From Phanerochaete sordida (taxonomy: Eukaryota; Basidiomycota; Agaricomycetes; Polyporales; Phanerochaetaceae), in assembly GCA_019973155.2 (NCBI GenBank), contig BPQB01000009.1, forward strand, positions 620,001 through 684,000: 64,000 bases of DNA. The letters run 5' to 3'. Below are positions 32,349 to 43,384 of this stretch, one piece after another; the first letter of the stretch is position 1, and the number at the start of each line of letters is the position of its first letter. A program made the position numbers and the translations under genes. The notes beneath the pieces were generated by a model. That model saw only the letters and a program-made list of their open reading frames with translations, made no database searches and was not told where the DNA came from.

Positions 32349-32890
32349 CCTGCGCGACGTCCGCGGGTCGAAATTCAATATTTCGACGTTCGGCGGGGAG
32401 AGCGCCGCATGAGGACTCTGACGACACGCGGGGCGTAATTACGTGGTTCATTCGCACTCTGGGTCTGCGCTGACCTGTTCTGTTGCGTTCAGAACGCTGC
32501 ACGAGGTTCGTGCGTCGGAATCCAAGATACCGCACGCAGCGCTTGGCCAGGTGCCGCGCGAGGTTTCGGGGGCATAAACAAGGTAAGTACGTAGTCTATT
32601 TGGAGTATGTATATACGCGCTGACCTTTGTTATAGCCTGCGCGAGGTCCGCGGCTCGAAATTCAAGGTTCCGTCCTCCGGCGGAAAGGGCCTCGCCGAGG
32701 GCCGCGCGAGAGTTCTGACGGCGCGCGAAAGGTAAGTGCGTGGTTTGTTTACTTTCCAAGGTTATGCTGATCCTGTTCATCGCTCCTAGATGCCTGTGCG
32801 AGGTCCGCGCATCCAAATCCAAGATTTTGTCGTCCGGAGAGAAGGGCTCCGACGAGGACCGCGCGAGGGGTCTGGCGCCGTAAACGAGGT
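32349..32890 (+). repeat. Tandem array of exon-intron units (4 copies)
   Basis: Four units start near 32349, 32493, 32636 and 32790 (spacing ~145-155 bp). Each has an exon-like half reading LRDVRGSKFN, LHEVRASESK, LREVRGSKFK or LCEVRASKSK, followed by GTAAGT in the last three, then an intron-like half with a CTGAC/CTGATC branch-like site and an AG (TTCAG, TATAG, CCTAG). The last three exon-like parts are 90, 96 and 99 nt, all multiples of three, and all sit between introns of the same phase (one leftover base at the 5' end, two at the 3' end). Units 2 and 4 contain a TAA near their ends, and the first unit's donor is degenerate. Just upstream a longer open frame (GKPYVPLNDRYLTDKD, LKGRPYAAAGLRDVRG) may be the source gene. 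I do not know the protein. Confidence 0.65.
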
Positions 32891-33557
32891 AAGTGCGCGG
32901 TTCGTCCTCGTTTGTCGCCCGCGTCCGCGCCGTCGCCGCCATCTCGCGCGACTTTGCGTGCACGCGCGCCGCCGCCGCCGTCTCGCGTGCATCCCCGCCG
33001 CTGTCATCTTGTGCAACCTCGCGCGTCACCTCGCCCACTGCTGCCGCCGTCTCTCGCGCACACGTCCGACCTCACGCGCAGCCCAACATCCTTGTGCGCC
33101 GTTGCCGCCTGATCGCGTTCATGGCGACCCATGCGCTCTGAGCCAGGCAAAGAACCCTAACCCATGTATCTTAGTGCGCGAAAGGCTCATTCGTTGCGGT
33201 CATGCGCTATTATACACGACATGAATATTTTAATGGTTGCCTAGAGGCCTGCAGAGCATGTCAGTCGGGCACTCGGAGAGGTTGCCGAGTCAGGTAGACG
33301 CAAAGAGGCTGTAATCCAGTTTGGCCTCACCGGTTGCGCGTTCGAGTGCACGTCGACAAAGCGGTCTCAGCCATGATGGTCTTTATGTCTGCCCTACAGC
33401 GCAAGACATTGAGTGCAAACTCGTACAGGTCGAAGCTTCATTTATATAGCACTGGGTGCATCAAAAACCATACAGGAAAAAAGCTACCAGGCAAATGAAG
33501 TTGTTCGACTGGGGTGCGCCTACGCGCGCAGCTGGCAAACCTTTGTGATGACGCCTG
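32891..33557. other. No gene seen apart from a tRNA-like piece
   Basis: The region between the exon-intron array and the alpha-kinase stop codon has no recognised gene. A CGCC-rich stretch at 32930-33080 gives spurious long frames. Confidence 0.45.
33275..33350 (+). tRNA. Degenerate tRNA-like sequence, Tyr (GTA)-like
   Basis: A-box-like GTTGCCGAGTCAGG (from 33281) and B-box-like GCGTTCGAGTGC (near 33338-33349) are correctly spaced for a tRNA with a long variable arm. Between them lies GGCTGTAATCC, an anticodon loop with GTA (33311-33313). The acceptor and T stems do not pair, so it is not a working tRNA. It may be a tRNA-derived SINE head or a decayed organelle-type tRNA-Tyr. Confidence 0.3.
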
Positions 33558-36500
33558 CTACTTGTCAGTCGGCCTCCCTCCCCTCCTCTTTGCACCGGTC
33601 CCGCGTGCCCTGTGCGCTCCGCCTCTTGTGCCACTGCCGCGGGTGCCACCGCGTGACCCGCGAGCTCTGCCTCTACCTCCGCCCCTGCTGCTGCCGCTTC
33701 CATCTTCAACGGGGGCAAGTGCGTCTTCCTGCGTGCCTCCAGTTTGAGCATGGCCAGCAGCCAGGCGCTTTGACTTTCTCCCTTGAGGCTTGCTGCCGTC
33801 GCCGCCGTCCTGGTCTACATCAACTTGTCAGTCCTTCCATATGCGTTAATGAAGGTGTATCAGCGTACCGTTAGCATTGCCGTCATCACGACGGTGACGC
33901 TTGAACACCTCACGTTCAAGCTCTGTGATGCTCGTGGACATAGCAGATGGAAGGTCGACATCAGGCTCTAAGGCGGAGAAGTCGGCGGGTGGTTGCTTCA
34001 AAGACTCCAGGCCAAAAGCTTCGCAGAAAATATTGCACCGATGTTGGTCACAGAATGCATCGAAGTATAAATTGCCAGCAGCGAACGTGTGCTTGCCGTC
34101 CTTTGTGATGACCTGAGGATCGGTGAGCAGGCCTTTGCCGCCTAGAGATAGATTAGCGACAGCCAAAAGCATGACGAAACCAAAGGACGCACCCTGGTAG
34201 TCGGAGAGGAAAAATGTTCCACTTGATAGCATCCACTGGACATGCTGCGTGAAGCAAAGGAACTCCGCGCGTTGAGTCTCGTCATCGTTCAAGACCAGGG
34301 CTGGCTCCTGCTGTGAGTTGTGCACGTATTTGACAAAGCGGCCTTCGACCTTAGGGTCTATGTACTCCTCGAGGAGGTAGACCCGCTTCCGAGCTTCTCC
34401 ATGGCAGATCGCAACCATCGCCCGCACAAAGCGCATGCTAGGAGTGGTAAGATCAAGGTCCACATGGGCCTGCTGCTGCTCTGCGACCCAGGCGTTCGCC
34501 ATGTCCAGACCAGAATGAGCCCATACTAGGCATTGGACCTCGGGCCAGATCTCTTCCATCTCCTGGTCGTTACAGAGCCGAAAGAGCTTCTGGCTGCCGT
34601 CAACCCTCTGGTGGATCTGCTTGGCACAGAGAGCGCGTCCGGTGAAGAACTGGAATGCCTCGGGAAGCTCGGAAGGGTTATCGAAGCGCACCGTGCAGAG
34701 GTGGGCAGTCTTGAATGATCCTGGGCGACCGATTCGTTCCTTGCGCACGTCGAACTGCCCGGTCCATTTTGTGAGTGTGGTGGGTTCGATCACGTAGTCG
34801 GTGAGAAGTTGGTCCATGGGCTTCACAGGCAGCGCAAAGAATTCGCACGACGAGTAGCAGTCCTTTCCCACTGAGAATGACATTGAGTTAATTGCTATGT
34901 CCTATCAGTGCTTCAAAGGACAACGAACGTACAGGATTCTTTGACACGGGCATCTGCCAAGCGGGTCTGTGCTGCGAGGGCGTGAGAGAACCGTTCCTGA
35001 GGCAGCCGATCTAGGCTTGGAGGGTTGAGCCTGTTGCGATTGCCAGCAGCTTCGCGCTTTGACAATGAATGAGATATAAGCTGAATATTCTGTCAATTTC
35101 ATTGAAAAACGTACCTCAGGCCCGGGCGTAGAGCTGCTGGAGCGGCGGGCTGCAAGACCTGTGCCGTCAGATGATAGAGGGGGCTCTCTGAGTACTATGA
35201 TGTTAGCGCGAAGGATAGTATGGCTTTAATGAGTGCACTTGCCTTCCTTGAGCTAGATGTGCTGACGTTCTCACTGAACCTTGCTCAAGAGAGTCCGCAG
35301 GCTCAGCGTCGAAGAGCGACACAGGGGTTTCTTCTTTCGCCGAACGCTATACACAATCACTGTGGTCAGATGGTCATACTGAAGCTCAGGGCGGTAGTAT
35401 CACGTACAGTTGAGTGGCTGGCGCTGGTAGATCGTTCGATTTGCCTCTGCCTGGGAGACTCTGCAGCCTGAGGCTGCGGGCTCTGCATCATAGGCTGGAC
35501 TTGCGGCGGCAGCCCATGGCTATGGTAGTGCATAGGAGGGCCACTAGCAGACTGAGTCGCATGCTGGTCACAAAATCTATGATTAAACATGGACTATATG
35601 CGATGAAATATAGACGATTTACCTGAGCATTATGAGCGGATATTGATTCGTGAGTGAAGCCAGGCACCTGCTGAGCAACGAAGGGCCCAGGGACATGAGG
35701 TGGCTCGCAAGGCAGAGCAGGCTGCGAAGGCGTCCACACCGGAGGTTCGTCTGCATCCAGCGCTTCGCGGTACTTCTTATCGGTAACGACAAGATGGAGC
35801 TCGACTTCGTGGCCTGCGTCAAACCTACGGACTTTGCTGCCTTTGAGGCAATACTGATAAACAGCATCGACATCTGGCAAAGGAGGCGCCGGAGGATCCA
35901 GGGGAGCAAGTCGCTTAGCAAGATGCAGCCGTGTATCGGTCATCGCCAGCGGAGTGCCGCATGACCACTCTTTCCAGGGTTCAAGCAAAGCGTTGAAGCA
36001 GGCAACATGGAGGGCTTGAACACCGATATGGGCGTCGATGCTTGAGAGGCCTGCGCAGACCTCCTAAAGAAAATATATGTGAGGAAATGCGCCACACAAG
36101 ATGAAAGTCAAAGCACACACGCCAACAGGTTGCAAGGAGTGTTTTTCGATGTGGCGCATGGATATCTTGAGGTAGATTAGCTCTTGCGGAGTTGTCTGTG
36201 AGGTGGAGCGACGGTTCTGAGCCTGAACCAGAGCACCAAAGGCTGGACGCGGATTATCTGGCTTATACTGGAATGCAGCTGGCGTAGAAGGCGGTGCTGT
36301 ATAGGCAGGGTAGCCAGGTGGTGTAGGGGGCAGGCCAGGTGGTACGTTGTTTGGAAAGGTGCCGTATGTAGGCCCTGGAGCATGAACGGCAGGAAGATAG
36401 GCTGAGGAGCCAGCAAGCCTCTGGTGGCCGTTTTGCATATGGCCGTATAGGCTAACAGGAGGCCCTGCACAATCTCAGCATGCCATAGAGCTAATAATAG

Positions 36501-37160
36501 AGGGCCATGCTGGCTCACCTTGTCCTCGCTTCCCTGCAGAAACATTGTTCGCAATTTCTGCGTTGTACAGAATAGGGTAGCCGCCTGAAGAAACAGGAGC
36601 TGACTGAGGTGCAGAGGGATGGTATGGACCCTGAAAAGGCATCGCAGGTGGAGGCATGCTGGGATCATATCCGAGTCCCGGAGGCACAGAAGGATACTAC
36701 ACGCTTATGAGATCAAAATCTCGATAATCATAAGGTTTGTGAGATCATACCTGTGCAGCCTGGGACCGGGAACCTGGAAGCAACATCATGCGCGGATCCT
36801 GCATGATCTGTTGAGGCTGCGGAGGGCCTTGTTGAACTGCAGGTGCAGGCGGAGCATTACCCACTCGATCGACTATTTGATGGTTAACGTCGTGAATAAC
36901 AAGGTATGGCTAGAGTAGAGCATATACGCACGTCGAATCGTACTGGGCTTGACTTTCAGGTCTTCGAAGCATTCTCCGCATACCATGACATTCTTTTTAG
37001 TGCCTTCTGGATCGTCGTCTTTGCGCTTCTCAACTAGGTGCCATTTGGTTTCGTCGTCTTTGTAGGTATGGCCGCAAGCTTTGCACTTTTTGGCATTCGC
37101 CTCTGGTTCAGCAAAGCTTGCCTGAATGTGTGGGGCGGGGTTTTGTTGACTATCGGCCAT
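33558..37160 (-). CDS. Alpha-kinase with N-terminal Zn-ribbon and basic Gly/Arg tail
   Basis: Start ATG at 37160. Residues ~25-70 carry two CxxC pairs (CKACG...CGECF), a zinc-ribbon-like module. A long Pro/Gln/Tyr-rich linker follows, spread over several exons (PPGLGYDPSMPPPAMPFQG, PNNVPPGLPPTPPGYPAY). The catalytic part is in the exon 34883-33869: VYLLEEYIDPKVEGRFVKYV, then LCFTQHVQWMLSSGTFFLSD, LTDPQVITKDG and FCDQHRCNIFCEAFGL, the zinc-bound end typical of alpha-kinases (EF2K/MHCK type). The ORF would stop at 33846, but a GTACGC donor at 33868 joins in frame to 33814-33558, adding 86 codons rich in RGG/GRG (SSRGGGRGRARGSRG) and ending RPTDK. Role: an atypical Ser/Thr kinase; the substrate is unknown. 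Middle introns at 34.9-36.9 kb were not all fixed. Confidence 0.85.
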
Positions 37161-38329
37161 GATGCTGGCTGAGGGGCAGTCAAAGAGAGGAGAGTTGTAG
37201 CGGTGGTGCTGACGAAGGCTGCAGGGCAGTAGGTGGGTAGAAAGGAGAGTGGGCTAAGTGAGAGAACGGCAAGGTGCAGAGCAAGTTGCACAGCACACAA
37301 GTAGCAGGGTTTTGGAGGCAGTCTTGAAGGCAAGATCGCAGAAGTGAGAAAAGGCCTGAGGAGATGGCTTGAATATTCATTAGATATTGGGCTTTCTGAA
37401 CGATGGCAAAGAGCTTAAGGCTGAGTTTGAATTACTTATCTGAGAGATTAGCTAGCAATGAAGAGAGTAAGCTGAGATTGAAAATGTGTTGACCGCGCTG
37501 CCAATAAGCCTGGCTAAGCTGCTTGTTGTGCTTGCTGACATTAGGTAAGGTTAGGGTTTCCGCGGTGCTTGCATCGTGGTTGGTTTGCCAGCGGCCTTCT
37601 CTTCCCACCACCACATAGCTCCCCATCTGCTCTAACTCACATGCCTTATATCACTTTGATCTACACTTCGCCTGCAGGTCAGCTCGAGTGGCCTGCTGCG
37701 GTGTAGAGTAAGAGAATTTGGCATTGCTGAGAAGAAGCACTCGAGGGCACGCTGCCCACAGCGCACCAGCAACAACATCTTTCTGCCCTCTCCCCCACCC
37801 AGCCTTCATGCCCGCTCGACGTCTCACCACTAGCAGCGGATTGCGCAACCGGGCCTAGAGCGGTGTCGATGTGCCCTCGACCAGCCTCCGGCTCTGGAGC
37901 GCCTGGCGTGTTGCGGACGCGAATCGCAATAGCCCATAGCTAGGTACACGACCGCTGTGTGGCCGTCACAACTGGGAGACAGCACGGCGCGCCCTTGACA
38001 CGCTTGGCATCAGCGCAGTCAACGTGTAGGAGCTCTATAGCTCCGACGCTTTACCATCCGAGATCTCGCAGCAAGCTAAACTCATGATATCAGTCATAGA
38101 TAAGCCCTATGCTAACGATCTCCGACGAGCTGGAGGGTGCCCATGTATTTATGTAGCTCTATGATGAATAAATATTGTACTGTATGGAGTACAGGGCATA
38201 AGGCTAACACTACAAGTAGCTCATACTGGTCTATATTGGTACAGACTTCATACCACGTCGCACCGCCGCGGCTCCTACGCTGCTCGCGCTGAGCAGCAGC
38301 TCGGCGCGTGTCTGTTACCACAGGGTGTA
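37161..38329. other. Upstream region of the alpha-kinase, no gene seen
   Basis: About 1.2 kb containing the alpha-kinase promoter. The right copy of the 32-bp repeat lies inside it (37669-37700). No other feature is recognised. Confidence 0.45.
37669..37700 (+). repeat. 32-bp repeat, right copy
   Basis: Begins CGCCTGCAGGTCAGC and ends GTGGCCTGCTGCG, with one difference from the copy at 24299-24330 in the same orientation. The two copies bracket the TET/JBP, UGGT and alpha-kinase genes. Confidence 0.7.
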
Positions 38330-38690
38330 GGTCGGCGCGCCCCACAGCGCGCGAAGGCTGCGCGCCTGCCTTTCGCAGGTCGCGGACCGCGGCGGGCAGG
38401 CTCTGAGATCGCGAGACACCATCGGGCGCGTCTCACGGCATGCAAGGGCCGCGCAGAGGTGGTGCGCGGCGGCGAAGGATGTTCTGGTGTTGCAGGGCGC
38501 AGGCCAGCACGCCCTACGGCGTGCAACGGCCGCACGCCTGCCGTCTTGTCTCTCATAAACGGTATACGGCGGCGGGCGAGGTCTGAGGTCGCAGGACGGC
38601 GGCTGGCGCGCCCCACGGCACACATCGGCCGCGTGCTTGCCGATGCACCGCCTGCAGATGGCACGCAAGCGGTGACTTTGAGCTGACGTC
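38330..38690. repeat. Degenerate ~85-110-bp GC-rich tandem repeat
   Basis: Three to four units start with GGCGCGCCCCAC or close variants (38334, ~38420, ~38507, ~38607), each followed by a GGCCGC-containing block and a GCGGCGGGC...TCTGAG block. Units are diverged by point changes and small indels. No coding sequence was recognised. Confidence 0.6.
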
Positions 38691-39589
38691 GCAGAACGTG
38701 GGTGCCTGCCTATGTGTGCGGCGTAGGGCGCGACGCTCGCGGTGAGCCCTCGGCCCGCCTTTCTGACTCCATGCACCACGCTGACCACCTCGGCAGAGCA
38801 CGCGTGCACGGCTTTGGCTCGCTAGTCACGTCCGCGGCTGGGCCTTCGTTCGGCGGCGGATGATTCGCGCTGCGCCGCAGAGCGCACGAGCACGGCTGCC
38901 GCGGTGCAGCTCTTGGGGTGCGCCTTGGGAGTCATTCAGCGGCGGCGGCGGCTGATTCAGTCTGTTTAGATCGCGCGGCCGGCCAAGACAGAGTCTTAAC
39001 TCACCGAAATCCTGCCAGGCGACGGCAGAGCCACCCAATCCGGCTTGAAAGCAGCTCGGCGCCGCCAAAACCGTGTGAGAGAGGTCGGTCTGCGTCGCTG
39101 TGCCGCGGCCCACAGGCGTCTGGTCTTGGGCAAGAGCGTGATTTCGGCGGTCTGAACGCGAGAGCGGGGGGTCTGGGGTACCGGGTGAGCCGGGGATGAA
39201 GTTGGGCAATGATGGGAGGGGGCAGCGCAACCAAAATGAAAGCTCACCAAGTCAGACGGCGCATCACAATCCCAGCTTACTCAGGCATTGCCTTTGGGGA
39301 TGGCAAGCCGGCGGGCACCGACGTGCGAGGCGTGTTTGAGGGCGTGGAGGGCGCGAGTCGGCACGGCGTGACGGCGAACACAAGCCGTCGCAGCGTTCCC
39401 GGGTGCGCGGACGGTGTACAAAGGGTCTTGCACGGCGTTAACCGTCTTTGAAAAGGCCGAGGAGGGCGGCGGTGGGTGCGTGAGGAGTGCAGGGCGGCGG
39501 AGGGAGGCGGGGGCTAGCGACGAGCTGCCAGGGTAGACAGCGAGCAAGGAGGCGCGGACAGCACAGAGAACAGCGAAGACGGCAGGTAG
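38691..39589. other. No gene seen
   Basis: GC-rich sequence with many overlapping frames. From 39487 the sequence becomes similar to parts of 29.9-31.1 kb (dispersed repeat). Confidence 0.45.
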
Positions 39590-39870
39590 AACGTCGTCAG
39601 GCGGTGCAGGCGGCGTGGCAAGGGCATCGGGGGGTGCGAGCGAAGTCGAGGTTCTGTGGATGTCGTGGTTTGAGATGAGGAGCGTGGGGTGCTAACGCAC
39701 TGAGTTTGTTCAGCCCGTCACTGGGCGGCGTTCAGCGCCTTGGCACACGATTCTCGCAGCTCGCTCGCTCGCGACACACAATTTATTGCGCTACAGTTTT
39801 TACATATTCCAGTACCTAGAAAATATGGCTATTCACTACGGACACAAGATACACTGTGTGCTGCAGTGCG
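39590..39870. repeat. Dispersed repeat, copy 2
   Basis: Shares with 30820-31150 the ordered blocks GTCGTGGTTT, CACTGGGCGGCGTTCAGCGC, CTCGCGACACACAATTTATT and TTTACATATTCCAGTACCTAG. Its left extension to about 39487 matches the stretch at 29.9 kb. Confidence 0.6.
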
Positions 39871-40024
39871 CCGACTGACACCGCAGAGCTCAGCACAGTA
39901 AGCGCCCATTAAGCTTCGACTTCGGCAAGAGCAGAACTGTAAGGCGCTTGCTACTGACCCTTTCGCCGACCGTAAACCTCGCCCACCTAGCTGCTTTATT
40001 CTTGTCTGAAGTCGCCTACCAAAA

Positions 40025-41981
40025 ATGCCAAATCAATGGGCCCCGAACCGTGCGTGCTTTTAGAGTTGATTTTGCTAGGTTTCTGACATAGCCGAACTTT
40101 GCAGCACCCAAAGAGCCCCTCAAGGCACACGCCCATCGGTATTGGCTAATGGGCCTAACACAGCCAAAAATCCTGGAAGCATTGAAGGACCACTTTGATA
40201 CCTCGACGTATGGGCTAGGGTGCGTTATAAGTATGCTCTTCTGTGTATCACTGCTGACGTGCTAAGAAATCTCTGTGCACACCACAGAATGACGACGTTC
40301 AAGGGGTGGATGCGAGAGTGGAAGTTCGAAGGAGCACGTAAACAAGGGCACACTGTCGAGTCTATCCATGGCCCCATACAGGACATACGAGTTCGATTCC
40401 CCACTATTGGGTCTCAAGAGATTCGCAGGGTGCTCTTGAACGATATGGAGATTAAAGTTCCAAAGTACGTCCTTCCAGTGGTATTTTCCTGTTTTTGGCG
40501 GTTCTTAACCAGTGCCCTTGCGGTGCTATAGGGATCTAGTGCTCCATTACCTGCGTCTCACCGAGCCAGACGCCGTCCGTGCTCGGCGGTCGAATGCCAA
40601 AATGGTGCGAAGACGGTTCTACTCTGCAGGAGCCAACCACATTTGGGCAGTCGACCAGCATGACAAATGGCGTCGTTTTGGACTGTTCTTGCATTTGGCC
40701 ACGGAGCCGTACAGCGGAGCTCTTCTGTGGCTTGTCTGCTGGTGGTCTAACTCCAATCCACGACTGGTCACGCACCAGTATATCATGACCGCCAGGCGTC
40801 TTGGAGGTTCGCTCAGGTTTTGCTGCTATGTTTTACATATCACTAATATTACTTCGTAGGCATTCCCCTTATCACCCAGAGTGATCTGGGCTCAGAAAAC
40901 TTTGGCATTGCGAATGCGCACACGTCTATCCGGCAACACCTTGACCCAAGTCTGCGAGGTACTCTACAACACAAGTGGATGAACAAGCACAACAACATCA
41001 AGCCAGAGATTGCCTGGAAGCAGTTTCGAGTGCGCTTTGCCCCAGGCTTTGAGCTGCTCTTCGACGAGGGGCTCGATAAAGGCTGGTACGACCCAGGAAA
41101 CACCCTGCAAAGGTATTTTCCCTGGAGTCTGAGACCGTAGACGAGATTCTGACATCTGCTAGGCTGGTGTTTAGATTCTTAGCAATCCCTTTCCTTCAAC
41201 GGGAGCTTGACTCCTATGTTTACCGCCACAACACCAGCGCACGGCGGGCGAACAAGCATAAGTCACTCCCACATGGTATTCCTGACCGAATCTTCGAACA
41301 TCCAGAGAAGTTTGGTGGAAAAGACTACAAGGTATGCCTACTACGACACAACCACGGCTACTCAGCTGATGCCAAATCTCTTACCTGCAGATTCCGGTGT
41401 CTGAAGAGGTGCTGCGCGCCGCTGAGCTACAGTGGGCTCCTCCTGACCACCCTGTTTTTGAGCTTGTCCCTCCGGTGTTTGCAGAGTTCATCTCAAGCGT
41501 TTACGCTGAGATGGGCTCTCCAACAGTGGAGTTTGAAAGCTTTTGGAACATCTACCTGGTCATGTTAACACTGGCGCAGCAACGCCTCCCTTTCTGTCCA
41601 GCGGTTCAGGCTGTTCTGGACATGTACGTGGATGCTCCAGATGCAGGCGAGAATAACGATATTCCTCTTATGGCGCATGAAAATGTGGCCGAGTTGGGGC
41701 TGAATGGTATACCTGCGGCCCACGCGATACATGAGATGCAAGGTGCGCTTTCTTCTCTGGATTGAGTGCATATTGGATGAAATCTGACATCAAGATGGTC
41801 AGCTCCTGTCGCCGAAGGGATAGAGCAAGTGCAGGCTGCTCCAGCACCGGAGGATGAAGATGACGACATGGACTACTATATTGAGGAGGAGTTCATCGAA
41901 CGCGACGAAGAACTCGGCGAGGATGTGGATGGAACAGCACGTCCAGAGGCAATTGTCTATTTCAGTAGCGACGAGGAATGA
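40025..41981 (+). CDS. DDE integrase-core protein, intron-rich
   Basis: Eight exons: 40025-40049, 40105-40219, 40288-40464, 40532-40806, 40860-41112, 41163-41331, 41391-41742 and 41803-41981. They total 1545 nt or 514 aa, and all junctions are in frame. Residues ~10-45 look like a helix-turn-helix (HRYWLMGLTQPKILEALKDH). The integrase-like core follows: IWAVDQHDKW (first Asp), SGALLWLVCW, IPLITQSDLGSENF (second Asp) and, with 40 residues between, the Glu of IKPEIAW. After that come LQRELDSYVYRHNTSARR and an acidic C-terminus (EDEDDDMDYYIEEEF...SDEE). Seven introns and no terminal repeats that I can see suggest a host-type or domesticated gene rather than an active transposon. The exact family (integrase core domain proteins of basidiomycetes) and its function are inferred. 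Confidence 0.82.
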
Positions 41982-42401
41982 TTGTACATTGTGTGTTAGT
42001 ATCCTTCACTGCAAATGTCACACTCGGCAAAAACAGCAGCATTGCTGGGCCCGCCCTTGCTACCGCTCTCGTGTGTGCACCGGACATCGACATATTGCGC
42101 TGTACTACGCAGCACCTGAGATTGTACAGACGAGACCTGGCATGGGCCTCTGGCCACGCGTGGATGGTCACACACGCCATGGGTGCACGCCCTTGCCGCC
42201 ACTGCAATCATTCTGCTAGACGGGCTCAAACCCGCTGTGCTCGGCCTCCACAAAGGGGACTATGCACACAGTGGCGCCCCAGTCCCATACGACAAATGAT
42301 TCTACTCTACTATACTCCAGATGATTAACGATAAGTTAATGCATACAATACAGGCGAGGAACATAGTCCAGGAACATATATAGATGTTGCCTAGCACACG
42401 G
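41982..42401. other. 3' intergenic, nothing recognised
   Basis: About 420 bp between the integrase stop and the C-terminal end of the ubiquitin-protease pseudogene on the other strand. No feature was seen. Confidence 0.45.
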
Positions 42402-43384
42402 CTATATGCGCTCGTACATGCAGATGTACGCCTTCGCCTTGAGCACCTACTTGAGCGTCGTGAGCCGTACAACCGTGTCGCTGATGTACACCCAGCGCCG
42501 CGGCTGCAGCTGCGGCGCGCCCCTGGCGTCGCCTGCGCTGTGCGTCGACGCAGAGCTCGGGAGTCGGCTGCGGCCGGCGCACCGTCCGCGGGGGTCGGGT
42601 CTGCGGATGGCGCGTGCGACGGTGGGAGTACCATGTACGCGACGTAGTGTCCGCCGAGGTGGGTGCGCGTTGTTAGTACATGCATCGCAAACGACCGCGG
42701 GTCCGGCTTACCATGTTCCCAGTGTGCACGACGACCGCGTACAGCCGGTACATGCAGCACTCGCCGCGCTCGCGCTCGCGGTCCCTGCCCGCGCGGCGGC
42801 CAAGGCCAAAGTCCTCCTTGCGCGGCGCGAGGAAGGGCGCGAGGTCGAGGTGCTCGGGGAACGCGACAAAGTCGTTGAGGCTCTTGAAGCCGCTCGAGAA
42901 CGCGAGCGCGTACGCGCTTGTCTTGCTGACCTGCTGGAAGCGCTTCAGGTGCACGACGAACACCGGCGGCGGCACCGCGATCAGGTAGCACTTGAACGTG
43001 CATCGGAGGATCGCCTGCTGCGATCGCGAGGACAACGCGGGCGGCGCGGGCGTGCCCAGGTCTGCGCAGCCCGCCGTCTTGCACGTGTCCGCGAAGAGCT
43101 CGCTACGCGGGCGAGGCCGAGCACGCCCGCGAGCACGCCAGACGCCGACGCCGCCCAACGTCTGCGGGCGGGCTCCGGCTCCGGCTCGTGTGCTTGGAGC
43201 TACCTGGCGTGGACGGGTCGGAGGGCGGCGAGTCGTGAGCGACGAGTGCGGCGCAGATGGCGGCCGATCGCCTGCTGCGCCTTCGGCACCTTGTCCGCGA
43301 CGCCCGCCGGCGGTGCCTTCGCCATCTCGAGCGACGGCTTGCGCAAGACGGAGGGCCACGCGACGAAGGACGCCTCTTGTTCAG
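42402..43384 (-). pseudogene. Ubiquitin-specific protease (USP) C-terminal pseudogene
   Basis: Minus-strand pieces match the C-terminal half of a USP: VPPPVFVVHLKRFQ, FKSLNDFVAFPEHLDLAPFL, LYAVVVHTGNM, GGHYVAYMVLP (the catalytic His box), RRWVYISDTVVRLTTLK, VLKAKAYICMYERI. Three faults are visible. The Cys box and N-terminal half are missing, cut off by the satellite at 43385. The intron after GNM starts GTAAGC and has a perfect TACTAAC branch site, but no AG lies before GGHYVAY, so the acceptor is lost. A TAG at 42447-42449 stands where the family has a Glu, between TTLK and VLKAK. The gene is therefore dead, but the damage is recent because the remaining frames are clean. Confidence 0.82.

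Noticed and set aside
33275..33350. Functional nuclear tRNA gene
   Set aside because: Acceptor and T stems do not pair and no terminator run follows, so only a tRNA-like remnant is reported.
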